A stretch of DNA of 20,310 nt from JALYNX01 sp040905925 (GCA_040905925.1 JBBDQO010000110.1:1-20310), one strand, 5' to 3'. Positions 4,282 through 13,000 are shown, counted from the stretch's first letter. The notes: generated by a model from the sequence alone, not told the origin. Numbers and translations are program-made.

Positions 4282-5835
4282 ATGTCCAGTCTCGTTGAGC
4301 CGCGAACCCGTTCCTCACGAACGATCGCACTCCTTTCCACACTTGCCCTGGTCGCTGTCATGTTCCCGGCATCGGCAGAGGCATCGGGGAGTGGCGGATA
4401 CCTGACTTCATCCGACCCTTTGATCGTGCTCGACGCTTCCGTGGCGAACGGCAGGGTCATCCCGATTATCAACAGCGGCGACCCGCTGGGTTCCTTCGTC
4501 TTCGAGGGTCTCCCCGATGGCATCGGTCTCACCCGGGGCCACGACAGGAAGACGGTCGACGTGTACGTGGGGCACGAGCAAAGCACTGTGCCTTTCAATT
4601 TTGCGGCCGACCATCAGGACTCCTCGATCTCGAGGCTGACGCTTTCCACCTCGTCGTGGAACCTCGGTGCCGTGAAGAACGCCGAAGTGGTGCTCGGGCC
4701 TGAGGAGGGTTTCATCAGGTTCTGCTCGGCGTTCATGGCCACGAGGGATGACGGGTTCAGGCATCCCACGTTCTTCACAGGCGAGGAATCCAACGATGTG
4801 CTCCCGGTGCCGGCGGGCGCGGGGTATGGGCCCGACCCATCGCTCAACCCTAACCGTCAGGCCGGTTATGTCGTCGCCTACGACACACGCACCGGTGAGT
4901 CGACCCACATCCCAGGGATGGGCCGGATCAACCACGAGAACACCGTCGCGGTCAACGGTAATTGGCGGGGTGTAGCGATGCTGACCACCGACGACACGTT
5001 CCTCCCGCCGTCCTCACAGCTCTACCTCTACAGGGCGAGGAGTGGCAACGCGGTCCTGGCAGACGAAGGCACCCTGTACGCATTCCGAGTCACGGCGACC
5101 CAGGCCGGACCGGTGAATCCGACCGACGCTTTCAACGGAGCCAATGACTATCTCGACATCCAGCCCGGAATGACCTGGGAGGGTGAGTTCATCGAGGTCC
5201 CTGAAGAGATCGCCAAAGGAACCACGGGCGAAGCTCCCCAGACCGCCCTCGAGAACTGGTCGAACGCAAACAACGTGTTCCAGTTCATCCGTCTCGAGGA
5301 TATCGCCACCGACGAGAAGCATCCAACGGTCGTCTACGTAGCGGACACCGGCTCGACGAGAGTCGTGCCGGACGACGCCACCGGGCGGATGGTCCGGGGT
5401 CCGTCCGGGACGGTTGGGCAGGCCGACTTCGGGCGGATATTCAGGTTCGTGTTCGACTCGCGCAATCCGCTTCGGGTCAAGGCCTTTTCGGTGCTGGCCC
5501 AGGGGGACAATCCGGCGGCCGGGGCCTTCGTCCCCTTCCGGTCCCCCGACAACCTCGACACGAGCAGGAAGAGCCTGATGGTCCAGGAGGACACCGGCAA
5601 CGCCCGAATCTGGCAATTCCGTCTAGGAAGCGGGGAGTGGAGGGTGGTCGCCGAGGTGACCGACCCCGTCGGCGAGTCGAGCGGCATCGTGGACGCCTCC
5701 GCCTTCTTCGGTTCCGGCTGGTGGGTGCTCGATGTCCAGGCCCACGGATCGAACCAGATGGAGAACTCGGTCAACGGTGTTCTCATCAAGCGGGAGAACG
5801 GCCAACTACTGCTGGTGAAGATCCCGGGGTCATAA
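4282..5835 (+). CDS. Secreted PhoX/DUF839-like protein
   Basis: This is a 517-residue exported protein. ATG 4282 follows GAGGAGG (4271-4277) by four bases; this start gives a proper signal peptide (SRTIALLSTLALVAVMFP, cleaved near AEA-SG). The body is beta-rich with propeller-like strands. GRINHENTVAVNG (near residue 218) resembles the conserved G-R-x-x-H-E segment of PhoX/DUF839 proteins, and YVADTGSTRVV and MVQEDTGNARIWQF resemble other blades. PhoX enzymes are Ca/Fe-dependent secreted phosphatases; DUF839 relatives include proteins of unknown activity. The match is by motif only, so phosphatase activity is a suggestion. The gene stands alone, downstream of the 51-bp element. Other secreted beta-propeller families remain possible. 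Confidence 0.55.
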   Translation: MSSLVEPRTRSSRTIALLSTLALVAVMFPASAEASGSGGYLTSSDPLIVLDASVANGRVIPIINSGDPLGSFVFEGLPDGIGLTRGHDRKTVDVYVGHEQSTVPFNFAADHQDSSISRLTLSTSSWNLGAVKNAEVVLGPEEGFIRFCSAFMATRDDGFRHPTFFTGEESNDVLPVPAGAGYGPDPSLNPNRQAGYVVAYDTRTGESTHIPGMGRINHENTVAVNGNWRGVAMLTTDDTFLPPSSQLYLYRARSGNAVLADEGTLYAFRVTATQAGPVNPTDAFNGANDYLDIQPGMTWEGEFIEVPEEIAKGTTGEAPQTALENWSNANNVFQFIRLEDIATDEKHPTVVYVADTGSTRVVPDDATGRMVRGPSGTVGQADFGRIFRFVFDSRNPLRVKAFSVLAQGDNPAAGAFVPFRSPDNLDTSRKSLMVQEDTGNARIWQFRLGSGEWRVVAEVTDPVGESSGIVDASAFFGSGWWVLDVQAHGSNQMENSVNGVLIKRENGQLLLVKIPGS

Positions 5836-6001
5836 ACCGAGATGTCGGACCGAGTGATCGGGTGAACCAGCTCCGCTGGAGATCGACTTCTCGGGAGCCA
5901 TGACACGCGTCAAGCGGCGCCCTTTGTCCTGCCGAAAAGGCCGGTTGACCCTATGTTCCTGTTTCATTGTGAAGTAAGGAACGGGTAAGAGGAGGTCCGA
6001 T

Positions 6002-6334
6002 ATGACCACTAGTACCGGTTATGGGCGTTTTCACATTCACTTCTGGCCGACCGAGCGCGTTGGGCGTTGGTCGGTTGGTTTGGCCATGGCGTTTGCCGTG
6101 GGTCAAATCGCCTATTGGTTGGCTGTCCTTTCGGGGCAGGATCGGGGTGAATTCGATACCTTCTTCGACAATTGGTGGCTGGCCGGCCCGGCTCTGCTTA
6201 TGGTCGCTGGTGGGCTCTCTGCGCTGGTGACCGGAGTCCTCGCGATGATCCGCGAGCACGACCGCTCGATCGGGGTGATCCTCTCGACCTTGGTCGGGCT
6301 GCTGGTCGCCCTCTTCCTGGCCTTCGCTGAGTAG
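6002..6334 (+). CDS. Hypothetical three-helix membrane protein
   Basis: This is a 110-residue protein. ATG 6002 follows GGAGG (5991-5995) by six bases. A soluble N-terminus (MTTSTGYGRFHIHFWPTERV) precedes three predicted spans: about residues 24-44 (WSVGLAMAFAVGQIAYWLAV), 58-82 (WWLAGPALLMVAGGLSALVT) and 90-108 (IGVILSTLVGLLVALFLAF). No catalytic motif is seen and no family is recognised. It is a single-gene unit, convergent with the large secreted protein gene ending at 6453. Confidence 0.7.
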   Translation: MTTSTGYGRFHIHFWPTERVGRWSVGLAMAFAVGQIAYWLAVLSGQDRGEFDTFFDNWWLAGPALLMVAGGLSALVTGVLAMIREHDRSIGVILSTLVGLLVALFLAFAE

Positions 6335-6413
6335 AAGACGCTTCGAACGGTCACTCAGAAGGCGCGGAGTCCGCACGCGTCAATCACAGGTCGGCGCTCA
6401 CCCCCGGGTGACC

Positions 6414-6440
6414 CGTCGGCCCCGGAGCGGTGGGCCGACG
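6414..6440. terminator. 9-bp hairpin between convergent genes
   Basis: CGTCGGCCC (6414-6422) and GGGCCGACG (6432-6440) pair perfectly around a 9-nt loop. It lies between the plus-strand stop at 6334 and the minus-strand stop at 6453, 13 bases beyond the latter. A second small stem, TCACCC/GGGTGA, is close by (about 6398-6411). No T-tract is present, so function is inferred from location. Confidence 0.45.
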
Positions 6441-6452
6441 ACGACGTGGGCG

Positions 6453-8648
6453 TCAGCCGAAGGACCCTGCTACCGGGAGCCATCCCGGGTTGCCCAGGAA
6501 GAACGACTTGTCGGCGATGCCCTGGGTATTCGTGTGCCGGAAGAAGAAACGGGCCTCGTCCGGCCGGAACAGCGCCGGAGTGGAAAAGCCGACCCCGGTC
6601 CAGTCCCCGGCAACGAGCAAGTCGGCCGGGTCCCCGAAGAAGAACTCTTGGTCGGCCACCCCCTGAGTGTGAGTGTTGCGGAAGTAGACGAGGCCGGTGG
6701 TCTCGCGATGGAGCCCTATCGTGTCGATGCCGTTCCCATCGAAGTCACCGGCGAAGGGTTTGTCCCCCGGGTTGCCGAAGTAATAGGACAAGTCGGCAGC
6801 CCCGACCCCGGAGGCTCCGGATCCGAGTCTGTTGATGACATACACCTTTCCTTCCAGCGGGCGGTAGATGGACACGGTGTCGCAGCCGTCTCCGTCGAAG
6901 TCACCGGCGACCGGGACGTCCGCCGGATTGCCGAAGAAGTAGCGGACGTCGGCCACGCCTTGGGTGTTGGAGTCGCGGAGATAGACGAAACCGTCGGAGC
7001 GCCGGTAGAGGCCCGGGGTATCAATACCGTCGCAGTCCCAATCTCCCATGAAAGGCGTGTCTCCGGGGTTCCCGTAGTAGAACGAGGTCACCTGGTCGCC
7101 CCGGGGCAGGTACCAAATCCCCTGAGTGGGATCCACCAGTCCCACGGTCTCACGGGCCGGGCCAAAGACGAAGTCTCCTCCCGTGGCGTACTTGAGCATG
7201 ACGGCATCGCCGGCCTCGAGGATGATGTCGGCACGACGCAGGCTTCCTCCGAGGTCGGTGAGGGGGAGATCGCCCCGGACTCCGTCGACCGAGCGCAGCA
7301 CCCGGATCCGGTCAGTTGGCAGCCCGGCGGGGGCGGTTCCGAAGTCGAATGTCAGATTGATCGTCCCTACCGAGTCTGAGCCCGGTAAGGGTGGGTTGGG
7401 TCGACGTGTCGAGTGGGTGTGTCGCGCATTCTGGACCACGATGTAGCGCTCGCCGTGCTCATCGATGAAGAACCCGAGCAGGATCTCCAAGGGGTCCTGG
7501 CCGGGGGCGGGCGCCACTCCGACGAGATAGGGAAAGCCCCCAGCGCCAGGCGACCAGGGCTGGGTATCGATCGGCTGTTCGCTCAGAGGATGATTGGCAG
7601 GGATGAAACGGACGTCGGTCGAGGTCAACCTGGTCACCGCCTTGCCCAGGTTGGCTAGGCGCTGGTTGATGTCGCCGAGAATTCCGTGATAGCCGGTGGG
7701 GGAGGCGTCCCAGGTCCCGGTGGGCTGGAGCAGGATCGAGCCACCCCAGTTGGTGGCCGACTCGTGACCGACCGCCGCCGCCTGGTAGATGAACCAGAAG
7801 TGACCTGTGTATCCGTAGGTGAGCCCGGCCATCGCCTGCCACAAGAGGTCCGAGCGGGTGTGGGTGAGCTGGCAGTCGGTCTCTTGGCCTACATAGGCGT
7901 TGAGATACTGCCAATACGGCACACCCTTGGCCAGGCCTGCATCTCGGAATGTCTCGAGAACGGTGTAGTGGGAGGCCTCGAAGTTGAAGTCACCGGTGAG
8001 GACCACGTCGGCGTTCACTGAGGAGACGTACTGCTGCACCATCTCGGCGAAGTTGGGCAGCCAGTACGTGAGATTGGTGAAGAGAAGAGCGTTCGGGTCG
8101 GTCGCCCTGATCCGATCGATTCCGGAGGCGATCTGGGTCATGACCTGAGCTGAGTTTGGCTCGTCCCCGACCTGGAATCCGATTCTCCCCGGTGTTGACG
8201 GTGCCAGGCCACCCATCAGTTGGCCGGTATCGACGAACTGCGAGCCGTTCCATGCCAGCGATGTTCCGTCAGGGGACAGCCAGGTGATAAAACCGGTGCC
8301 CCGTCGGTGCTGGAGCCAACTCTCGGCCTGACCGGGGCCATCCATCCACAAGTGGACCAGGTTGGCCCCGAACGGCTCCAGGTATCGATCCACCACTGTT
8401 TTGGGGGGATTGGGCACGGTCGGCACCAGGCCCGATATCGGCATGGGGTGCATTCGCAGCCAGTTCCGGGCCCTGTTGTTGGACACCGCCGCCGGGGTGA
8501 ACTCGGGGGCCGGCGCTATCGACGCCGGCTGCATTTCGGTAGGACACGCCGGGGTTTGGGCGGTCGCGCGCTCCCCGGGGACGATCACGGCCGCCATCAC
8601 CAATGCGAGGACCAGGCTCGCCCGTCGAGGTCTGATGCCATCCGACAT
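6453..8648 (-). CDS. Secreted glycoside-hydrolase-like protein with FG-GAP repeats
   Basis: This is a 731-residue exported protein. The signal peptide is in residues 1-31 (RRASLVLALVMAAVIVPG, ending near ATAQ). Residues ~60-480 look like a clan-A type TIM-barrel hydrolase with its beta-sandwich: LVHLWMDGPGQAESWL, then IGFQVGDEPNS near residue 162, where D-E-P resembles an acid/base glutamate motif; FTNLTYWLPNF and WQYLNAYV are barrel-like strands. Residues ~485-731 hold five repeats with YYGNPGDTPFMGDWDCDG and YFFGNPADVPVAGDFDGDG, close to those of the protein at 2182-3129. Substrate is unknown; a polysaccharide target is inferred. No good ribosome-binding site precedes the chosen ATG; the start is set by the signal peptide. 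It is divergent from the antiporter gene. Confidence 0.65.
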   Translation of the reverse strand: MSDGIRPRRASLVLALVMAAVIVPGERATAQTPACPTEMQPASIAPAPEFTPAAVSNNRARNWLRMHPMPISGLVPTVPNPPKTVVDRYLEPFGANLVHLWMDGPGQAESWLQHRRGTGFITWLSPDGTSLAWNGSQFVDTGQLMGGLAPSTPGRIGFQVGDEPNSAQVMTQIASGIDRIRATDPNALLFTNLTYWLPNFAEMVQQYVSSVNADVVLTGDFNFEASHYTVLETFRDAGLAKGVPYWQYLNAYVGQETDCQLTHTRSDLLWQAMAGLTYGYTGHFWFIYQAAAVGHESATNWGGSILLQPTGTWDASPTGYHGILGDINQRLANLGKAVTRLTSTDVRFIPANHPLSEQPIDTQPWSPGAGGFPYLVGVAPAPGQDPLEILLGFFIDEHGERYIVVQNARHTHSTRRPNPPLPGSDSVGTINLTFDFGTAPAGLPTDRIRVLRSVDGVRGDLPLTDLGGSLRRADIILEAGDAVMLKYATGGDFVFGPARETVGLVDPTQGIWYLPRGDQVTSFYYGNPGDTPFMGDWDCDGIDTPGLYRRSDGFVYLRDSNTQGVADVRYFFGNPADVPVAGDFDGDGCDTVSIYRPLEGKVYVINRLGSGASGVGAADLSYYFGNPGDKPFAGDFDGNGIDTIGLHRETTGLVYFRNTHTQGVADQEFFFGDPADLLVAGDWTGVGFSTPALFRPDEARFFFRHTNTQGIADKSFFLGNPGWLPVAGSFG

Positions 8649-8786
8649 CGCAATGACGATAGGTTGAGGCTGGATCTAAGTGACATGCCCTCCATGGCCA
8701 AGCCCGATCAACAGCGGAATGCTCCCGACACAGACTCTCCAGCCCTCAGGAACTTGTCCGCCGTGGGTTTAAGTTCATAAGTTGTC

Positions 8787-8803
8787 GTCATCCATGTGAT
8801 GAC
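8787..8803. promoter_or_regulatory. Inverted repeat in divergent promoter region
   Basis: GTCATC (8787-8792) and GATGAC (8798-8803) form a 6-bp inverted repeat with 5-bp spacer. It lies nine bases before the antiporter start and about 140 bases upstream of the divergent secreted hydrolase-like gene. It could be an operator or a short leader hairpin; function is inferred. Confidence 0.3.
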
Positions 8804-8812
8804 AGCCGGCCT

Positions 8813-11392
8813 ATGACCACACCACCCGTGACGCGACGTCGTCTCATCCCCTCCTTCACCTACGCCACCATCTTCGTCGTCGCCGCGGTTGGCCTGGTGT
8901 TGGTGCTGCCCAGGGGGAACCAGATCGTGCCGGCTCCCCAAGCCTCGCCCCTCGGCGCGGTAGAGGGGGACGGGGTGGCCTGTCTTGGAGATCGGGTCGC
9001 CACCGTGCAGTCCGGCGTGTTCCTCGATCTCCACGTCCCGGGCTCTCACGGCGACGAGACCGAGGATCTGGGGCCGAAGGTGGTTGGTGGTCGCATCGAT
9101 CGCGAAAGTGGTCGCGGGGAGCTGAGTGGGAGTTGCGCCGAAGACGCCGAGCTGGCTGGTGAAGCCGCGGTCTTCAAAGCCCAGATTCTCGAAGATGAAG
9201 GTCTCGAGGGCGTCGTTGTGGTCGCCGACCAGGAACTCGACGTATCGATCCTCGGCGAGGAAATCTCCAGGGATGCCTCGGCTGGAGAAGGTCTCGAGGG
9301 CGCCGAAGTCCTGGCCCGAGTGCTCCTGGCTGTCGCCGTGGTGATCGTCGCGGCACGAGCCCTGGGGTCGTTCTTCCGCATCATCAACCAACCCCGAGTG
9401 ATCGGGGAGATCGTGGCCGGGATCCTCCTCGGGCCGAGCCTACTCGGGCTCTTCTACCCCGAAGTCACCTCCTTTCTCTTCCCATCCGAGGTGATCAGCG
9501 TCCTTCAGATCCTGGCTCAGTTCGGGCTCATCTTCTTCATGTTCCTCATCGGAGCCGAGCTGGACCACAAGATGATCCGGGGATCAGGTCACACCGCCCT
9601 GCTGGTCAGTCATTATTCGATAGTTCTGCCCTTCATCCTGGGCTTGGCCGCTGCCCTTCTGATCTTCCCCTTGGTGGGGAGCGACAGCTTCACCGGGTTC
9701 GCCCTCTTCATGGGGGCGGCGATGGCGATCACCGCGTTTCCGGTGCTGGCCCGCATCCTCACCGACACCGGTCTCCACCGGACCCGGATCGGGGCCCTTG
9801 CCATCACCTGTGCTGCCGTCGACGATGTGACCGCCTGGTGCATCCTTGCGGTGGTGGTCGCCATCGTGAATGCCACCGGCCCCGCCGATGCCATCGCAAC
9901 GGTTCTGTTGGCTCTGGCCTTCGTCGGGTTCATGATCTTTGTGATTCGCCCGCTACTGGACAGGATCGCCTCGGTCAAGCCCGACCGGGGGCGAATCGGA
10001 GCCACGGTGATGTCCGGGCTCCTGGTGGCCCTCTTCCTCTCGGCGTGGGCGACAGAAGCAATCGGGATCCACGCCATCTTCGGTGCCTTCATGTTCGGTG
10101 CGGTGTTACCCCGGTCCCACTCGATCGCGGCACAGGTCACGGAGCGTCTCGAGGACGTCACGGTGCTGTTCTTGCTCCCGGTCTTCTTTGCTGTGGTCGG
10201 GTTGTCGACAAGGCTCGGCCTGGTGTCGGGGTCGGAGCTGTGGTGGCTCACCGGGCTGATCGTGGCCATCGCCATCATCGGGAAGCTCGGGGGGTCGATC
10301 ATCGCCGGGTTGGCTGCCGGAGAGAGTCTTCGCACTTCGACGGTGATAGGTGTGCTGATGAACGCTCGGGGGATCACGATGGTGGTGATCCTCACCATCG
10401 GACAGAGTCTTGGAGTCGTTTCGCCCGCGCTGTTCACGATGATGGTCCTGATGGCGCTGATCACCACCTTCATGACGACGCCGCTCCTCACCCTGCTCTA
10501 TCCACGGGACTTGATCGACAGCGATCTCGCCGGAGACGTCACGAGGGAAATGATGGCGCTCGTCGCGCGCGAGCGTCGGGTGATGGTCGGAGTGACCGAC
10601 CCGGTCACCGCGGGACCGCTCCTCGAGTTGGCCAAGCGGCTCCGTGGGCTCGACGAATCTCCGGCGACGATCATCCTGGCGTCGGTGGTCAGGCCTCCAG
10701 GCTACGAGCAGGTCCGTGCCAATCTCTCAGCCATGGACGACGCGGCGGCGAGCGTCGCCGAGGAGCTCGGAGCGGTCAAGGCTCGGCTGGAGGCCGAGGG
10801 AATAGAGACCGAGATCGTCACCGCAGTCGGGCCTGATCCTTCTCTGGAGTTGATCCGGTTGGTCGAACGGAGGGGGGCGGGGATGCTTCTGCTCGGCTCC
10901 CATCAGGCCTACCTCGGATACCGCCCCCTCGGAGGGATCGCCGGAGAGCTGTTGGAGAAGGCATCGTGCGATGTTGCGGTCTTGGTGGGTGCCGGCACTC
11001 ATCGCGAGCTGGGCTTCGGTGCGGTTGGGGTCTGGTACCGAGGAGAGCCGGCAGACTTCGCGGCACTCGATCTGGCGGCAAGTCTCGCCCGAGGTTTCAC
11101 CAGGCCGTTGCGGGTGATTTCCCCGATTCCTGTCGAGCTACCCGACCTCGGGGTCGAGGTCGAATCGATGGTTCTGACGGAGCCAAGTGTCGCCCACGCC
11201 CTGGAGGCGGTCGAGGGCACCGCGGTCATGGTGGTCGCCCCGGCCGGGGTTCTCGACGGCGTCCTCCCTGCGCTTCGTGAAGCAGTCATGGAGCGGGTGT
11301 CGGTTCCGGTTCTCGTGGTGAGAGGCGGGACTCGCCCCCACCTCGCCGATTCCCTGGGGAGCCAACAGTACGAGAGGGTCGCCGAATCCTGA
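8813..11392 (+). CDS. CPA2-type cation/proton antiporter with USP-like domains
   Basis: This is an 859-residue membrane protein. One N-terminal span (FVVAAVGLVLVLPRG, residues ~18-34) is followed by a ~130-residue extracytoplasmic-type domain (~35-165; CLGDRVATVQSGVFLDLHV). The exchanger domain (~166-565) carries INQPRVIGEIVAGILLGPSL, typical of the KefB/NapA-like CPA2 family, with about a dozen helices and AVDDVTAWCIL in the core, where the Asp pair fits ion binding. The cytoplasmic tail (~585-859) holds two universal-stress-like domains; the first ends with GSHQAYLGYRPLGGIAGELL, a nucleotide-binding-type glycine pattern. It likely exchanges Na+ or K+ for H+ across the membrane. The ribosome-binding site is weak. 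It stands alone, converging with the gene at 11403. Confidence 0.85.
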   Translation: MTTPPVTRRRLIPSFTYATIFVVAAVGLVLVLPRGNQIVPAPQASPLGAVEGDGVACLGDRVATVQSGVFLDLHVPGSHGDETEDLGPKVVGGRIDRESGRGELSGSCAEDAELAGEAAVFKAQILEDEGLEGVVVVADQELDVSILGEEISRDASAGEGLEGAEVLARVLLAVAVVIVAARALGSFFRIINQPRVIGEIVAGILLGPSLLGLFYPEVTSFLFPSEVISVLQILAQFGLIFFMFLIGAELDHKMIRGSGHTALLVSHYSIVLPFILGLAAALLIFPLVGSDSFTGFALFMGAAMAITAFPVLARILTDTGLHRTRIGALAITCAAVDDVTAWCILAVVVAIVNATGPADAIATVLLALAFVGFMIFVIRPLLDRIASVKPDRGRIGATVMSGLLVALFLSAWATEAIGIHAIFGAFMFGAVLPRSHSIAAQVTERLEDVTVLFLLPVFFAVVGLSTRLGLVSGSELWWLTGLIVAIAIIGKLGGSIIAGLAAGESLRTSTVIGVLMNARGITMVVILTIGQSLGVVSPALFTMMVLMALITTFMTTPLLTLLYPRDLIDSDLAGDVTREMMALVARERRVMVGVTDPVTAGPLLELAKRLRGLDESPATIILASVVRPPGYEQVRANLSAMDDAAASVAEELGAVKARLEAEGIETEIVTAVGPDPSLELIRLVERRGAGMLLLGSHQAYLGYRPLGGIAGELLEKASCDVAVLVGAGTHRELGFGAVGVWYRGEPADFAALDLAASLARGFTRPLRVISPIPVELPDLGVEVESMVLTEPSVAHALEAVEGTAVMVVAPAGVLDGVLPALREAVMERVSVPVLVVRGGTRPHLADSLGSQQYERVAES

Positions 11393-11400
11393 CGATTCGG
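11382..11400. terminator. Hairpin over convergent stop region
   Basis: CCGAATC (11382-11388) and GATTCGG (11394-11400) form a 7-bp stem with a 5-nt loop containing the antiporter stop codon. The convergent gene stops at 11403. It could end both transcripts, but there is no T-tract. Confidence 0.35.
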
Positions 11401-11402
11401 GT

Positions 11403-12017
11403 TCAGGCGTAAGCGAGGCGGACTCCGAGCAGAGCGGCCTCTTCGGTACGCGAAAGCAGTCTGCTTCGCATCGACTCGATGACTGCGTCACGACGCGGGT
11501 TGGGGCGCGGCCCAAATGAGGCAAGGGCCGACTCGACGGTGACGAGGGCGGCGCGGAAGGGGTCGGGGAGAAGCGAGTTGAGAGCCACCAGCCAGACCGG
11601 CCGGGTCATATCCGAGGACGCACGCAGCCCCGCCATGAGCGCCCGTTCCACGGATCCCAACTCTTCCTGGCGTTCGCCGATGGTGAGCTTTCGGGCTTGG
11701 TGGAGCAGGCGGTGGACCAGGTCCCGGGCAGCCTCGTCCATTCCGGGGACGTGGAAGCGATAGATGATCGATGCGCAGTCGATGGCGAATAGCCTCGCCG
11801 ATGTCTCGTCCCAGGTGCCGAGCAGATGACGATCGGTCTCGAGCATCGCGCAAATCGGCTCGAGGTTGTCGGTCGCCGTTGTCCTCTGAGTTCCCAGCTG
11901 ATACGGCAACATCTTGACTCCCAGTTCCTTCTCGAGCTCCCACGGCTTGCCCTGTGGATAATTCCTGAATTCGTGCAAGTTGGGCATGGGCCGTGTGGCC
12001 CATTTGACCGGTGCCAT
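11403..12017 (-). CDS. Hypothetical soluble protein
   Basis: This is a 204-residue protein beginning MAPVKWATRPMPNLHEFRNY, with ATG at complement 12015-12017 and AAGGA nine bases upstream; a second in-frame Met at residue 11 is possible. The sequence is mostly helical and has no signal peptide or membrane span. Notable parts are LGTWDETSARLFAIDCASII and DLVHRLLHQARKLTIGERQE. I recognise no family. It begins 42 bases after the hydroxybutyryl-CoA dehydrogenase gene on the same strand, so the two are probably co-transcribed. That alone does not show a role in fatty-acid metabolism. Confidence 0.65.
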   Translation of the reverse strand: MAPVKWATRPMPNLHEFRNYPQGKPWELEKELGVKMLPYQLGTQRTTATDNLEPICAMLETDRHLLGTWDETSARLFAIDCASIIYRFHVPGMDEAARDLVHRLLHQARKLTIGERQEELGSVERALMAGLRASSDMTRPVWLVALNSLLPDPFRAALVTVESALASFGPRPNPRRDAVIESMRSRLLSRTEEAALLGVRLAYA

Positions 12018-12059
12018 CCGAGCTAGTCCTTACGACCTAGGGGCAGGGTTGGGGAAGAA

Positions 12060-12914
12060 TCAGCCGTACTCGTAGAAGCCGCGGCCCGTCTTCCTCCCCA
12101 GGAGGCCGGCCTCGACCAGCCGGGTGAGAAGTGGCGGAGAGGCGTACATCGGGTCCTTGAACTCGTCGAAGAGCACGTCGGCTATCTGCTTCATCGTGTC
12201 GAGGCCGACGAAGTCGGACAACTCGAGCGGCCCCATCGGGTGGTTCAACCCCAAACGCATCCCGGCGTCGATGTCCTCCCGGGTGGCGAACCCGGCTTCG
12301 AGCATCTTGATCGCGCCGAGGAGATAGGGGACAAGGAGCATGTTGACGATGAACCCGGCTCGGTCCCTGGATTCGATCACGGTCTTCCCGACCCCTTCGG
12401 CATAAGTGCGAGCTCTCGCTGACACCTCCGGCGCAGTCTTCACAGTGGTGACTAGCTCGACCAACGTCATCACCGGCACCGGGTTGAAGAAATGGAGCCC
12501 GACCACGTGGTCGGGGCGACGCGTGACCGAAGCGAGGCGGGTGATGGGGATGGACGAGGTGTTGGAGGCGAGGATGGCATCCGGGTTGGTGACGATGCCA
12601 TCGAGGTCGGCGAAGATCTGGAGCTTCAGCGTCTCTTTCTCGGTGGCTGCCTCGATAACCAACTCACGATCTGCCTGGTCGGAGAGATCGGTCGAGACGG
12701 TGATCTTGGCCAGGGCCTGGTCGAGCGATGGCGGTTCCAGCTTGCCCCGCTCCACCGCCTTGGCCAGCGAAGACTCGATTCGGGCTTGCGCCGCCTCGGC
12801 GGCGCCCGCATCGATCTCATGAACCACGACTTCGCAGCCGGCCCTGGCGAAGACCTCGGCGATTCCCGACCCCATCAATCCGCCACCGATGACACCGACT
12901 CGTTCTGGGCTCAT
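12060..12914 (-). CDS. hbd: 3-hydroxybutyryl-CoA dehydrogenase
   Basis: This is a 284-residue cytosolic enzyme that interconverts 3-hydroxyacyl-CoA (typically hydroxybutyryl-CoA) and acetoacetyl-CoA with NAD(P). The N-terminal Rossmann domain starts VGVIGGGLMGSGIAEVFARA, the classic dinucleotide loop. ASNTSSIPIT (~117-126) and GLHFFNPVPVM with the catalytic-type His near 141 follow. The helical C-terminal domain includes AGFIVNMLLVPYLLGAI, GLNHPMGPLELSDFVGLD and the terminal GRKTGRGFYEYG. Length matches single-domain family members (FadB2/Hbd). GGAG precedes the ATG by about ten bases, directly next to the 51-bp element. It is divergent from leuS and followed by the hypothetical gene at 11403. 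The chain-length preference is not visible. Confidence 0.9.
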   Translation of the reverse strand: MSPERVGVIGGGLMGSGIAEVFARAGCEVVVHEIDAGAAEAAQARIESSLAKAVERGKLEPPSLDQALAKITVSTDLSDQADRELVIEAATEKETLKLQIFADLDGIVTNPDAILASNTSSIPITRLASVTRRPDHVVGLHFFNPVPVMTLVELVTTVKTAPEVSARARTYAEGVGKTVIESRDRAGFIVNMLLVPYLLGAIKMLEAGFATREDIDAGMRLGLNHPMGPLELSDFVGLDTMKQIADVLFDEFKDPMYASPPLLTRLVEAGLLGRKTGRGFYEYG

Positions 12915-12927
12915 ACCAGATGCTCTC

Positions 12928-12978
12928 CGTAATTGGGACCCACAGGATCGTATATGACCCGTCTTGGTCCCAATTACG
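12928..12978. repeat. 51-bp inverted-repeat element, copy 2
   Basis: The ends CGTAATTGGGACC and GGTCCCAATTACG are a perfect 13-bp inverted repeat. Total length is 51 bp, with GTATATGACCC in the middle. It lies in the 86-bp space between the divergent hbd and leuS starts and is flanked on both sides by ribosome-binding-like purines (GGAG toward hbd, GGAGG toward leuS). It is gap-free against 4060-4110 at 43 of 51 identities. Its position implies influence on one or both genes, either as operator, promoter part or RNA hairpin. Confidence 0.85.
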
Positions 12979-13000
12979 TGGAGGTACCCTCATCATCTCG

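Noticed and set aside
6408..7379. 323-residue plus-strand frame
   Set aside because: It is antisense to the repeat region of the secreted hydrolase-like protein; the product is a repetitive mirror of that coding strand with no recognisable domain.
8708..9391. 227-residue minus-strand frame opposite the antiporter N-terminus
   Set aside because: The plus-strand frame keeps G/C-rich third positions and links a membrane anchor to the exchanger domain; the minus product shows no family features.
9613..10491. 292-residue minus-strand frame
   Set aside because: It lies opposite the membrane part of the antiporter, which has clear family motifs; long antisense frames are expected in high-GC DNA.
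9838..10836. 332-residue plus-strand frame
   Set aside because: It overlaps the antiporter in another frame and is Arg/His-rich low-complexity sequence typical of an out-of-frame reading.
12920..13000. Upstream extension of leuS
   Set aside because: The extra residues are encoded by the 51-bp inverted-repeat element and are not part of known LeuRS proteins; MNYDHQKIEAKW at 13001 fits the family start.
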